64,000 nucleotides of DNA from Orientallactaga sibirica (taxonomy: Eukaryota; Chordata; Mammalia; Rodentia; Dipodidae): assembly GCA_036365145.1 (NCBI GenBank), contig JAEOAD010000031.1, positions 9,272,001 to 9,336,000 on the forward strand, written 5' to 3'. A program made the position numbers and the translations under genes. How positions within the stretch are numbered: position 1 is the first letter of the stretch; every line of letters starts with the position of its first letter. Below, piece after piece: positions 33,089 to 44,559 of this stretch. The notes beneath the pieces were generated by a model. The model worked only from the letters and a program-made list of their open reading frames with translations. It did no database searches and had not been told where the DNA came from.

Positions 33089-33987
33089 AAAAAATTATTG
33101 ACAAGTTCTGTATTCACAGACAATAAACCATGATGTTTCCCTCCCTCCCCCACTTTCCCATTCACCACCCCACTCTCCATCATATTCCCCCCCCTCTCTG
33201 TTAGTCTCTCTGATGTCATTGTCTTTTTCTCCTATTTTGAGGGTCATGTGAAGGTATTGCTAGGCACTGTGAGGTCATGGATATCGAGGTAAACTTCTGT
33301 CTGGACAGTTGCATTGTAAGGAGCGGAACCCTTCCTTTAGCTCTTACATTCTTTTTGCCACCTCTTCTACAATTGACTCTGAGTCTTGGAGGTTGTGATA
33401 GAGATATTTCTCTGTCACTTCTTCTCAGTACTATGTTGCCTTTTGGTTCATCCCAGTGGTCACCTCCATCTGAAAAGAGAATTCTCTAACCAAAGGTGAG
33501 AGTAGCACTCACATATGAATATGAACATTAAATGTAGTGATTTCAGGGCAGTTTGATGAGCATATATGTGCATTTAGCCAGACAAGGGCAGGTTTTGTAC
33601 TTTATAGGCTCATGACCTTTCCTGCGATAGGCTTTTGATTAGGTGTTCAGTACCAGGTGTATATTCCCTTCCCATAGAGTGGGCCTCCAATCCAATTAGA
33701 GAGCAGTTGATTCCCCGCAAAGCAAACATGCCATTCTTGCACCTGTTCAGTCATTTGGCTTGTCTGGCCAAACTTGAGGCTTCCAGTGTCCACTGTTTTC
33801 ACCACTGATGACTTTTGTCTCCATTAGGGCTCCATGCAGTGTAGCTTTTTCCAGCTCTCAGTTGGCTGGTCTACTGGAAGAAGGTTTTCAGCTCAGTACC
33901 AGCTTGGTTTTTTAGTGACTTTGCTGCCCACACATGTGAAATCTTCAGCAACAGGGTTTACTGTTTGTTACTCATCGGAAACCAATG
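33089..33987 (-). mobile_element. 5'-truncated L1 3' UTR inserted in the host L1 (minus strand)
   Basis: Read on the minus strand it ends GGTTTATTGTCTGTGAATAC followed by an A-rich tail (AATAATTTTTTAAAG on that strand), and it begins within the TGCTGAAGATTTCACATGTG region. Flanks TAGGCAATGACTTT (33075-33088) and TAGGAAATGACCTT (33988-34001) form a 14-base target duplication with two mismatches. The host ORF2 resumes at once. Confidence 0.85.
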
Positions 33988-34214
33988 TAGGAAATGACCT
34001 TCTGAATCTAACCCCAATTGCTCAGGAAATAAAACCACTAAAAACCCACTAGGATCTCTTGAAATTTACAACGCTTTTGTATAGCACTGTGAATAGAGCA
34101 AAGAGACAACCTACAGAATGGGAGAAAATCCTTGCCAGCTATACATCTGACAGAAGGTTAATATCCAGAATATACAAAGAACTCAAAAAAACAAAACAAT
34201 AAGAAATCAAACAA

Positions 34215-34386
34215 TAGTCGGGCGTCATGGTGCATGCCTTTAATCCCAGCACTCGGGAGGCAGAGGTAGGAGGATTATCGTGAGTTCAAGGCCACCCTGA
34301 GATGACACAGTGAATTCCAGGTAGAGTGAGACCCTACCTTGAAAAACCAAAAAAGAAAAAAAAAAAAAAAAGAAAGAAAAGAAAGA
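34215..34386 (+). mobile_element. B1-type SINE in L1 ORF2
   Basis: GTCGGGCGTCATGGTGCATG to GACCCTACCTTGAAAAACC with an AAAGAAAG tail. Perfect 14-base duplication AAGAAATCAAACAA at 34201-34214 and 34387-34400. Confidence 0.95.
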
Positions 34387-35010
34387 AAGAAATCAAACAA
34401 CCAATTAACAAATGTGCTATGGAGCTAAATAGAGAGTTCTCAAAGGAAGAAATACAGATGGCATATAAACAGTTTAAAAAGTGTTCTACATCCTTAGCCA
34501 TCAGGGAAATGCAAATTAAAACTACTTTGAAATTCCATCTCACTCCTGTCAGAATGGCTATCATCAAGAAAACAAATGACAATAAATGTTGGCTAAGATG
34601 TGGAAAAGGGGAACCCTTCTACACTGTTGGTGGGAATGTGATTGGTACAGCCATTGTGGACATCAGTGTGGAGGTTCTTGAGACAGCTAAAAATAGATTT
34701 ACTATATGATCCAGCTATAGGACTCCTGGGTATATATTGTAATAATTCTTCTCACTACCTTAGAGATACTTGCACAACCATATTTATTGCTGCTCTATTC
34801 ACAATAGCTAGGAAATGAAACCAGCCTAGATGTCCCTCCACAGATGAATAGTTAATAAAGATGTGGTATCTTTACACCTTGGAATTCTATTCAGCAGTAA
34901 AGAAAAATGAAATTATGAAATTTGCAGGGAAATGGATGCATCTGGAAAGGATTGTGCCCAGAAAGCAAAATGTCACATGTTCTCTCTCATATGTGGATCC
35001 TAGCTAGAAA

Positions 35011-36295
35011 TATGTAGACTTGTATGAACTGGAACCAAAAATTTGTACCAGAGGCCAGTAAGCTAGAAAAAGAATAAGGGATAGAGGAGAAGGAAGGACT
35101 TATGGGGATGGTATTGTATATATATAAGTAGAAGAACAGATTATGGGGAGTTGAATGGCCTAAGCAAGGCCAGGGGAAGTGATTGAGTAAAAAAAGGGTA
35201 GGGGAGAGTCAATCAAAATTCAAGATATTCTGAATAAGACATATAAAAACCTACTTTTTTGGATAATGGCACATCCGGAAGCCATAGATTATTACTAGAA
35301 AATTTTCAGTGCCAGGGGTAGGATACCATCCAGTGAGTTGTTGGCCAGGGGGTTTCCTGTTGCTCCAAAAGATTACAGGCTATTTCCAAGGCCCTTGGTC
35401 TCCCACGAGAAACAGATGGTAAGACCCTATTGCTGAAGACTTCACATGCCTGAGCAGCAAGGTCACTGTAGAATCAAGCTGGGGCTGAGGTGAAAACCTC
35501 CCTACAGACTAGCGGACAGAAAGCTGGGAAAAGCTGCTCTGCATGCAGCCGTATAGGAGACAGAAGTCATCTGAGGTGAAAACAATGGACACTGGAAGCC
35601 TCAAGTTTGGCCAGACAGGCCAAATGACTGAAGAGGTGCAATAGGGCATGTCTGCTCTAGGGGAAACCAACTGCTCTTTAATTGGCCTGGAGGCCTACTG
35701 TATGGGAGGGAACATGGGCCTTGTACTGAAAACATGACCAAAAGCCTATAGCAGGGGAGCTCATGAGCCTTAGGAATATAAAGCCTGCTCTTGTCTGGTT
35801 AAATGCCAGTATTACCCAGTAAAGCTACCCAGTAAGCATTACAGTTAATTTTCATATTAATGCTACTCTCACTTCTGGTTAGAGAAGCTTCTTTTTTCAG
35901 ATGGTGATGACAACTGGGATGACCCAAAAGGCAACATAGTGCTGAGAAGAGATGGAGGAGTGTCCAGCACTGAGACATCTCTGTCCCACCCTCCAAGGCT
36001 CAGGGTCCATTGTGGAAGAGGTGGTGGAAATAATTTAAGACCCAAAGGAAGGCTATCACTCCTGACAATGCAACTTTCTAGACAAAAATTGGCCTCGATA
36101 TCCATGACCTCACAGTGCATAGCAATATCTTCATAAGACTCTCAGAATAGAAGAAGAAGGATGATGACATCAAAATAAAAGAGAGACTAACAGAGAGAGG
36201 GAGAGGATATGATGAAGAGGGGAGTTGTGAAGAGGAAAATGGGGGAGGGGAGAGAATTATCATGGTTTATTGTCTGTAAGGAGAGAAGTAAATAA
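35011..36295 (+). other. 3' UTR of the nested-host L1
   Basis: About 1.28 kb without open frames of note. It serves as the reference for the related stubs at 14447-15618, 30404-31650 and 33089-33987. The end TCATGGTTTATTGTCTGTAA with AATAATAAA is the presumed polyadenylation region. Confidence 0.8.
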
Positions 36296-36941
36296 TAAAA
36301 TTATACATTACAAAAGAAACAGGTGAGGTGAATTTTAAAGATATATTTAACCTAGTTAACTCAGTTGGCCTCCAGTATAAGACTTCATCAAAAAAAAAAA
36401 AAAAAAAAAAATCTGTTTGGAAAGGAAGACAAATGGTACCCTGTATTTTCACTTTGTTTTCTCTTGTTTTAAATTAAACACATAAGAGTTACAGAAATGT
36501 GAGGCTTTCTGTTGAATTATTTAAAAATATTTATGAAATATATTCTCTATGTATTTTCCTCAAACTTTAAAAGTGTGCTTGTGTACTTTTAAAGATGACT
36601 AAGTGAAAGAGCTAATCCTGTTCCTCCTGAACAAGACAAATGGACAGAGTAATAAAGATCCAGACTCTGTAAGCAAGGATCAATGATCTACTGGTTAAGC
36701 TGAATCCATCCAGGAAATAGGGAAGTGGGGAGAAACTCAGATAAGAATAATGTGCATCATTATGTTGGCTTTGTGAGAAAAAGATAAGGCAGGTGAAAAA
36801 GCATTAAAGTAAATGAGAAGAGATGAATGTGTTGAGGTGAGAAAAAGAAGAAATGAGTGAACAAAAACAGAGGGTTTCATTAGTAAACAGGGAAGGAAAT
36901 ATAATTAGTTTTATCAGTTGTGTGAAATATGGAATTAATTA
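36296..36941. other. unassigned DNA with an A run
   Basis: A run at about 36390-36411; otherwise no repeat or gene that I recognise. Confidence 0.4.
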
Positions 36942-37117
36942 ATTAATTAATTAATTTATTTATTTATTTATTTATTTTGGTCTTTTGAGTTAGGGTCTTA
37001 CTCTAGCCCAGGCTGATCTGGAATTCACCAGTCTCAGGGTGGACTTGAACTCATGGCAATCCTCCTTTCTCTCCCTCCTGAGTACTGGGATTAAAGGTGT
37101 GCACCACCATACCCAGA
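36942..37117 (-). mobile_element. B1-type SINE (minus strand) with ATTA/ATTT-rich tail
   Basis: AATTAATT/TATTTATT repeat tail, TTGAGTTAGGGTCTTACTCT, CTGATCTGGAATTCACCAGTC and CACCACCATACCCAGA. TGGAATT at both borders is a likely target duplication. Confidence 0.9.
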
Positions 37118-37343
37118 TGGAATTTAAATTTTAAGTCATCCTTGCTTAAAAATTACAGAGGAAAATAAAGAAGACTGTGTGTTTGTGGTAATGATTATCT
37201 CCTAAATAGAAACTCCTTAAAGTAAGAAGAAGATAACACATCTTGTGAATAAGAGTCACTGCATATTGGGGAATGGGGAACTTCAGTTTGTAAAACTGGA
37301 GAATACATCACTTTTCAGAGAGGGAAACGCTCAAGAAAAAACA

Positions 37344-37606
37344 CATCTCCCACACAGGTTTACATTAGAGAATTCCCCATCTCCCACACAGTGACACACT
37401 GGAGAATTCCCATCCCATTTCCAACACAGGCAACGTAGCAAATGCCACATTTCCCAAAATAAGATACAGTACAGAAGATCTCACCTCTCACATAGGGACA
37501 CACTAGGTCCATCTCCCCCACTAAGACACACTACAGAATATCCCATCTCTCACACAGGGGCATGTTAATAGAAAAATATCCCATCTCTCACAAAGTGACA
37601 TGTAGC
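37344..37606. repeat. minisatellite, about 34-bp units, 8 copies
   Basis: CATCTCCCACACAG...GACACACT..AGAATTCC-type units begin at 37344, 37378, 37411, 37447, 37482, 37510, 37544 and 37582; spacings are 28-38 bases. Units are diverged from each other. No continuous frame uses it. Confidence 0.82.
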
Positions 37607-38009
37607 TAAGAGGTTGCCCTGGGTGATGATCAAGTATTTAAAAACATTAAAAAAAGTTGCCAAATTTTCTGAAATATTTTTTCCAGATTATAAATCTAGG
37701 TTCATCTGTATTAAGATCTTACACTATCTATGCAACTCTCTCATTCCTAGAAAAACAAAAGTTTTCCATCCTGGGGTTCTGGATATTTAATATCCATGAC
37801 AGTAAGTTTAAATAATATGTTTTACGATTTTCACATACTCACCTTATAAAGCAATAGTTCACTGCATACATGTTTTGCTACTCGTTTCCTTTGTGGTTTT
37901 GTGTTAATAGGTATTATTAGATCCTGCCAATTTGTTTTTCACAGCACAAAATTTTTCACTAAATTAAAAACAAAGTAACTGGGGGAAAACAACCAACATC
38001 TGTCTAAGC
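37607..38009. other. unassigned DNA
   Basis: No gene or identifiable repeat. Confidence 0.4.
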
Positions 38010-38785
38010 AACTCGTGGTCTAAGCTACTCAGCAGCAAAAAACCTGACGTGATGCTCACACAAGTGCGGTAGTGGCACATGGCCATGGTGGGTTACCAAC
38101 TGCTCTAGATTTGGCTAACAGATCCACTCAGTGGAATGGAACCCATACGTGGAAATGGGAAACAAGTCAGAACCATATCCAAAAACGAGCCTGCTCTCCA
38201 ATATCAAGCTCCCACCAACAGTGGGATACAAGAGGACCTACACCTATTAAATTCTCCCTAAAATAATAATGGTTATCCATGTATCTTGCACTGACCTCAC
38301 TCTCCGTTGGAGAATCTGCTTCTCTCTTTCAGATAGACGCATATCCTGAGGAGAGAATCAGCCCATCTCACCACATCAGGGCACCCGATGAAGCCCTTGA
38401 GTTACAGGGGAAGTGAGCAAGAGTGCAGCTTTCTTGGTGAACCTGGTATCAGCACAAGGGTGAAGGAGATAGACACAAAGGAATATCAACCCCTACCAAA
38501 TCAGATATACAGAGACTCACAAAACCTCGTCACTGAAATAGACCTAAAATGAACCAAACATGACTCAGGAAAACTCACGGAAGAGGGGGCAGAAGATTGT
38601 TACAGCCATGACTTGTGTCATTATAGACAGAGTCATTGCCTCTCCTGCATAACTGATGGCTACCCACATAGGGTAAGACCCACTTAACCCATGGAGGGAG
38701 GACAGGGAGAAGGCTAATGATGGTACCAGCATGGCTGTATATATACATAACTAATAAAAATTATATTAAAATAAAGTTTATTTAA
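38010..38785 (+). mobile_element. L1 3' UTR stub
   Basis: ACCAACTGCTCTAGATTTGGC, ATATCAAGCTCCCACCAACAG, CTCAGGAAAACTCACGGAAG and an AATAAAAATTATATTAAAATAAAG end are colinear with the antisense copies at 7607-8990 and 59335-60320. 5'-truncated; no ORF2. Confidence 0.75.
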
Positions 38786-38865
38786 CTTAATGAAGGACAG
38801 TAAAATTTTTTGCATGATGTTGCAAATTTTGTCAAATGAAAGTTTTCTTAAGTACCTCTTTTTAA

Positions 38866-39165
38866 AATATTTTTATTAGTTATGCATATAGTATATATAA
38901 AGCCATGATGATACCATTGTTAGCCTTCTCCCTGTCCTCCCCCGCTGGGTAACGTGGGTCTTGCCTTATGGGGGTAACCATCAGTTATGTGGGAGAGGCA
39001 ATGACTTTGTGTATAATGACCCAACTCATGGCTCTAACAATTTTTCTGCCCCCTATTCTGAGAATTTCCCTGAGCCATGTTCAGTTCATTTTAAGTCTAT
39101 TTCAGTGACGAGGTTTGTGAGTCTCCATGTCTCTGGATAATCTGATTTGGTAGGGGTTTAAATGC
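38866..39165 (-). mobile_element. L1 3' UTR stub (minus strand)
   Basis: TTTTTATTAGTTATGCATATAG, CTTCTCCCTGTCCTCCCCC and GAATTTCCCTGAGCCATGTT. Oriented opposite to the stub 80 bases upstream, so the two are separate insertions with facing A-tails. Confidence 0.75.
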
Positions 39166-39269
39166 ATTTGTGAAGTTTTTCTAGGATGCATTCAAAGGAA
39201 GAAGAATGTGAGCCAAATGTTATATGTTTCTTAACCTTCCTGTAGGGTCTTCATATTTAATAATCCAAT

Positions 39270-39770
39270 AACTTATTTTATTAAGCAGAAACTTTGTATG
39301 GATAAATATGTGGTGGAAGTATTCACCTCCTTCCTGCCCCCATTCCATTGACGGCCTTCTTTAGCTCTAACCAATGGTTCTCTGATTGGCTACAGTTCTA
39401 CTCAGTGGGAAGGAACTCATAGTTGGTACTGGGGTCCAAATCAGCATCTAATGGGAAGGAGGGGCATGGACTCCAGTGAGAAGCTCCCACTAGTCTTTGG
39501 CTAAAAGTGGCTACATCCATCAAAACTCTCTTAATTTGCCAGGCGTGGTGGCACACGCCTTTAATCCCAGCACTCAGGAGGCAGAGGTAGGAGGATCGCC
39601 GAGAGTTCGAGGCCACCCTGAGACCAGCCTGGACCAGAGTGAGTGAGACCTTACCTCGAAAAACCAAAAAAAAAAAAAAAAAAAAAAACCTCTTAATTAA
39701 CTATGACTATCCCCCCTTTTACCTATGCTAGTCTCACTCTTCCTTGGAGAAATATTTTCTTTTACAGAAG
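39270..39770 (-). mobile_element. L1 3' UTR with probable 5' inversion, carrying a B1 SINE
   Basis: 39270-39360 is antisense L1 tail (CTTCCTGCCCCCATTCCATTG). From about 39363 the orientation flips to sense (CTGATTGGCTACAGTTCTAC, AGCTCCCACTAGTCTTTGGC), continuing past the SINE to 39770 (CACTCTTCCTTGGAGAAATA). A minus-strand insertion with an inverted 5' end would look like this. The target duplication is uncertain (AACTTATTTTA versus AATTTATTTTA). Confidence 0.5.
39538..39688 (+). mobile_element. B1-type SINE inside the L1 tail
   Basis: GCCAGGCGTGGTGGCACACG to GACCTTACCTCGAAAAACC plus an A-tail. It has a GTGAGTGAG duplication and a short deletion in the CTACATAGTGAATTCC region. CTCTTAATT flanks both sides. 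Confidence 0.93.
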
Positions 39771-40629
39771 GCAGAAATTTATTTTATGCATAGCATAGGC
39801 ATTTTTAAATTTATCTTTTTTCCATATATGCTAATTGGTCTAGGTTACTTTACTGAATGTTTCTCAATGGTTTATGCTAGTACCTCTGTGTGTGCCCATT
39901 TTCTGAAAGTGCAGGTCTGTTACTAGTGTCTTTCTCTTTGTACTCAGTGCATCAGTATATGTAGCTGATGTTCTCTCATCTCTCACCAGTATCAGATTCA
40001 GCTCTTCTCAAGAGGGAGATCTTTTCCTAGGGTACATTCCCCATATCTTCACCACAGTGGAGGCAGAGGACAGATCTGTAAAGACCCTACAAAGCACAGA
40101 AAACCCCATTCTTATATTTTTCTTTTTCCTCAGAATTAAGGTGGATTTGCTTGCTTTTCAAACATTCCTTAATGTACATGTTAAGATTAGCTTCCTAAAT
40201 TTCAAGAAAAGCGATTGAACAATTTTATTGGATTAACATTTACCTTATGGCTTATTATGGCAATAACTTACAGTTTTATTATGTTTATTATTCTTTATTA
40301 TAATATATATCCACATATACTCTCATTTTTTTAAAGCCCTTTAATTAAATTTTACATTGTTTCACTGAAAGGTAAGTCATATTTTTGTAAGATATATTAC
40401 AAGATTGACTTGATTTCTTATTTTCATAGGTAATCTTTCAAAAAATATATACTATTGTTTGTTATTGCTGTATAGAAATATGATTCATTTTATATACCTA
40501 CAATTTATATTAATCCAAAACACCACTGAACTACCTCATGATGCCTAAATATCTTATATACTTAAAAGACTTTCTTAGAGTCTTTGACACATTCAGATTG
40601 TTTATGCATATCTATCATCTCAGAAAACA
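39771..40629. other. AT-rich DNA, possibly with old L1 remnant near 40440-40510
   Basis: GTTATTGCTGTATAGAAATATG hints at an antisense L1 endonuclease/RT region but too weakly to call. No gene. Confidence 0.35.
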
Positions 40630-40770
40630 ATGAGGTTTCTTTTTATTTATTGACAATTTTATACATGCATACATTGTAGTTTTTTCATAATCCCCTCTTA
40701 TTACCTTCTCTTGAGCTCCTCTCCCCCTAGTCTTTCCACTGAACTCCTAGTTCTTAAATTTCAATGTCTT
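40630..40770 (-). mobile_element. rodent L1 3' end remnant (minus strand)
   Basis: TTTTTATTTATTGACAATTTTA, ATGCATACATTGTAG and CTTCTCTTGAGCTCCTCTCC are typical of an antisense L1 tail; a different lineage from the L1s above. Confidence 0.5.
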
Positions 40771-42240
40771 TGGCTTCACATATGTGTGACAGTTGGAGCA
40801 GTGGTGCCTCACCCTTCAGGAGTGAACTTTCCCTGTAGTTTCACTGAATGCTTTTCATTGCATAGAGTAATTCTATGTGTACAGAATATAGTTCATTTGT
40901 TTATTGAACTATGATATTATGCATGATTTTATTCGCCATGTGCATAGAACTGATTTACTCATGTTCCTCCATTCCTAATAGAGTCCCTTATTACACTATG
41001 TGTGGCATCTCTAGTAACTCATATCATTTTTCTTGTTTTCATGCATCATTGCTTTTGAATCCTCTATATCCTAGATATCTACTTTATTTTTAATTGTCTA
41101 TGTCAGTTCAGTTTGTTTTGTATATACATGTATTTGCAATATGTAGCCTTATGCATTGCAGGTGTTTAACTTATCATTGGTATTTGTTATTCCATTCAGT
41201 TTCTTATTTATTTCACTGATAATAATTTTAGCAATATTGTTACATTGCTCTATTCACAAGGTGTCCCTTACTTCTGATTAAATTGCAATTCACTTTTGGC
41301 CTACACAGTCAATTTTATGTACCAATTTGGCTAGACGATGTAATCAGTGTTTGGTAAAATACTAGTGTAGATGGTATTGTAAATAATTTTAGTTATGATT
41401 AACATTTAAAGTCATTTAGTTTTAAATAAAGCAAATTACCATGCATAACATGGATGGCTTTATTCATTCAGTTGAGGAGCAAATATCCATGTGTTCCAAA
41501 GAATAAATTCTGCCTTCAGTGTGCAATGGAAAAAAATCCACCTGTTTCTAGCCTCTAGACTCAAGATTGCAACATTAACTTGTATATGAACCTGTAATTT
41601 ACTAGCTGGCCATATGAGTTTTGTGTTTGAAGTCCTCATGACTTCTTAAAAGTCAAGAACTCCTCCTCTCCTTTCCTCTCCTTTGCTCAGCTATTCTCTT
41701 CTCCTCTCCCCCTTCCCTCCTCTGCTTTCCTCTCTCCTAAATGATGGTGTTATAAATTCTGGATACAATCTTTCTTTTTGTAAGATATTGAGCAAATCAT
41801 GCCTGCCTTCATCAAAAGATGGCACTTAAAGGTTCAAAGGAAATACATGTGTAGACCTGGATGTGCCCATTTATGTACAAACAGCTTTTGTGAATTTACA
41901 TAAATCATTCCTTTGAACTTACACTGCTATGCGTAAACATCACTCATGTAAGCCTGTTTAAATAGTTTGGATGTTTCCACTTATACATTTGAATTTTTTT
42001 CTTCCCTGGTGGATTATACTTATAAGTATGGGAAAAGTGCGTATCTCCTATTCTGTTCACTGGAGAGCACTGACTGATATACATAACATTTTCCTTTTAC
42101 ACTTTCATGAGAAATGGCTTTTGCTGATGCAAATGATATTTCTGGGGATGCTTTTTGATTTGTTGCCTAGGAACAGCACTCCTTGGCTTACCCAGATTTG
42201 GCCTATAGTATTTACAGGTGCTTGATTTCATCCCACAGGG
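40771..42240. other. unassigned DNA
   Basis: AT-rich with a CTCCTCTCC pyrimidine tract at about 41664-41740. No gene, and no repeat I can name. Confidence 0.4.
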
Positions 42241-42254
42241 CTACATTGCTTTCT

Positions 42255-42455
42255 TTTTTTCTTTCTTTTTTTTTTTTTTATTTATTTGACAGAGAGAAAG
42301 GGAGAGGGAGAAAGAATGGGCCTTCTGCCACTGCAAACAAACTCCAGACACATGTGCCCCCTTGTGCATCTGCTTAACGTGGGTCATGGGGAACGGAACC
42401 TGGGTCCTTTGGCTTTGCAGTCAAACACCTTAACCACTAAGCCATCCCTGCAGCC
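42255..42455 (-). mobile_element. DIP-like SINE (minus strand) with 14-bp target duplication
   Basis: Poly-T/ATTTATTTGACAGAGAGAAAG, ACAAACTCCAGACACATGTG, GCTTTGCAGTCAAACACCTT and CTAAGCCATCCCTGCAGCC. CTACATTGCTTTCT is repeated exactly at 42241-42254 and 42456-42469. Confidence 0.93.
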
Positions 42456-42531
42456 CTACATTGCTTTCTAAAATCACCACTGCTGGTACTACTCACAGTC
42501 TCAGTACTGAAGGTCCATTCTTTTAAAATTA

Positions 42532-42534
<3 letters not shown>

Positions 42535-42571
<37 letters not shown>

Positions 42572-42945
42572 ATGCATGTGTGAGCATGTTCAGGCGTATG
42601 CATGTGGGTACAGGGAAGCACATGCCATGGCGCATCTATGGAGATCAGAGGAAAACTTTTGCATCTGTCCTCTCCTGTACACCATCTTATTTGGTGCAGA
42701 GTTTCTCACTCTGGATTCTTCTTCTGTTTGTTTGTTTGTTTGTTTGTTTCTTTGTTTGTTTTTCTGCTCTTTCCACAGCTTTCAAGAAATTCTCCAGTGT
42801 CTGCCTCCCATCTCACTGTCAGCATGTTGGAATCACAGAAGCCTGTAACGATTTCTAATTATCTAGGATTTGAGGACAAAATTACTCCAGCTTGAGCCAC
42901 AGGGCCATTATCCACAGAGCAATCTCCCCAGTTCTAAAGATACCT
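42535..42945 (-). mobile_element. B4-like composite SINE with (TG)n tail (minus strand)
   Basis: A (GT)n run to 42569, TGTGAGCATGTTCAGGCGTA, GGAGATCAGAGGAAAACTTT, a (TTTG)n expansion at 42725-42763 replacing the B1 A-tail, and TTATCCACAGAGCAATCTCC at the end. Two overlapping cysteine/valine-rich frames here are repeat artefacts. Confidence 0.65.
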
Positions 42946-44190
42946 CTTACTCCATGAGCTCAATAACTACATACTATTGAATTTTAATATGTTCAATACT
43001 TTTTGACTAAAAGTTGCATTTTCTAAAATTTTGGGCAAGGTTTGGAATAGCACTTTAATATGTTAAAATATAGTCTACTTATTTTTAATTGTTCCTCTTC
43101 AAATCTGGTAGGTAATGTATTTTCAGAAGTGAATTCATTCCTGTAATTTTTTGAACTTAATCATGTATCTTTTCAACACTTTAAAAATCTGTGAATTTTG
43201 TCATTACATATGATTTACATTCAGTGAGGTTTCTTTCTGCTAATCATTCTTGTCAGGGCTTCTTTCTCTTATCCTTTATAAACCAGACTTTAGTCTGAAT
43301 GTTTTCATAGTTTTTTATATTCTTACATTTCCCCCTAAATATTTAGCAGGACTTTATGCCTCTATAGTTTTATTTTCTCATTCTTAGATACTTAGCTTTC
43401 TTGTTTCAGAACTTATAGTGTTTGCAGTTTGGATTTTAAATATCTCCCAAAGGCCTATTGGCTAAAGTCAGTTGGTCACCAGCTTAAGTGGCTACTGGGA
43501 AGTGGTGTAGTCTTTAAAGGGGATAGGAAGTAAAGTTATTAGGGACATGCCTCCGCAGGAGACATTAACTCTCTGATATATCTCTTTCTTCCCTCTCCCT
43601 TTTCTCCTCTCCTCTTTCCTCTTCCCTCCTCTTCCCCAGTCCCTACCTTGAGGTGAACTAGCCTCTTCCACTATGCACTCCTGCTGTGATGTACTAGATA
43701 TAATGTACTGCCACAAGCTCCAAGTGACAAAGCTAAATGATCTTAAACTAAAACGTCTGAGATCATGTGCCTAAATAAAACTTCTCACTCTTTAAGTTGT
43801 TCACCTTAATTATTTTGTCACAATGACCAAAAGATGAGAACACAGACTTTCAGAATTAAAAATTTATTTTAAGTTACTATTTGTAATAACCCATGCATTT
43901 TAACCATTCTATGTATGGTGGTAAGGTTTAGAATAGCACAGGATATATGAATGTATCTTTAGTAGACTATGTCCTAAAATTTATCAAGGAGGTCGCTCTA
44001 CTTACCACTTCTACTAGCTCTGTATCATCTCATTACTCAACCTCAGGTTCAGGAGCATGCTGACTTGCAGGCAAGGAAGTGAAGATAGTCTCAGAAGTTG
44101 CTGTCAATGACTTCTGCCCTTGCACTGCTGGTGTGAACTTGAGATAGGATATCTCATTGAGAGAATTAGATATTTTGGGTGCTGTTTATA
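42946..44190. other. unassigned AT-rich DNA
   Basis: A pyrimidine tract at about 43582-43645; no gene or identifiable repeat. Confidence 0.4.
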
Positions 44191-44204
44191 GAAGTAGAAA
44201 CTTC

Positions 44205-44453
44205 AGGCTGGAGAGATGACTTAGCAGTTAAGGCACATGCCTGCAAAGCTTAAGGAACCAGATTCGATTCTGGTTCTCCAGGTCCCATGTAAGCCAGATG
44301 CACATGGTGGTGGATGTGACTGGAGTTTGTTTGCAGGGGCTAGAGGCCCTGGCACACCCATTCATTCTTACTCTTTCTCTCTCTCTCCCTCTCTCTGACT
44401 CAAATAAATAAACAAACAAATAAAATAAATAAACATAGAAAATCTAAAAAAAA
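44205..44453 (+). mobile_element. DIP-like SINE
   Basis: GGCTGGAGAGATGACTTAGC, AAGGCACATGCCTGCAAAGC, CTGGAGTTTGTTTGCAGGGG, a CT tract and an AAATAAATAAAC tail. Flanks GAAGTAGAAACTTC and GAACTAGCAACTTC are a 14-base duplication with two mismatches. Confidence 0.92.
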
Positions 44454-44559
44454 GAACTAGCAACTTCTAGATTTGTACAGAGACTTGCTACCATATGAAA
44501 TTTGAGCACAATGCTTTCCTGAAAATTTCACCATCTATACCTCACTTACCTTTGTCCTG

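Larger units (their letters stand above)
31669..35010 (+). pseudogene. L1 ORF2 reverse transcriptase and C-terminal pseudogene
   Basis: RT blocks visible in pieces: MQGWFNICKLINVI (31707), [20 protein letters not shown] (31865), and [19 protein letters not shown] (from 31974). The active-site motif near 32255 reads FAGD where L1s have FADD, losing one metal-binding aspartate. Further on are [18 protein letters not shown] (32448) and the C-terminal segment with [19 protein letters not shown] (34432) and [18 protein letters not shown] (34630). Stops, frameshifts and four insertions destroy it. Confidence 0.85.
30377..36295 (+). mobile_element. 5'-truncated L1 (RT domain to 3' end) with four nested insertions
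   Basis: Removing insertions, the host L1 runs 30377-30403, 31669-32064, 32233-33074, 33988-34214 and 34401-36295, joining in the correct L1 order. It covers ORF2 from the start of the reverse transcriptase (HQVGFIQEMQGWFNI-like residues near 31690) through the C-terminus near 35010, plus a 1.28-kb 3' UTR. Inserted into it are an L1 with 5' inversion, a B1 SINE, a minus-strand L1 tail and another B1 SINE, in that order. Each has a target duplication copied from L1 sequence. Confidence 0.85.

Noticed and set aside
34326..34709. 127-codon plus-strand frame
   Set aside because: Starts in the B1 SINE tail (Lys-rich) and runs into the L1 ORF2 C-terminus; counted as L1 pseudogene instead.
37344..37606. 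CRISPR-like array of regularly spaced repeats
   Set aside because: Units are contiguous and mutually diverged with no unique spacers; the context is a mammalian nuclear genome.
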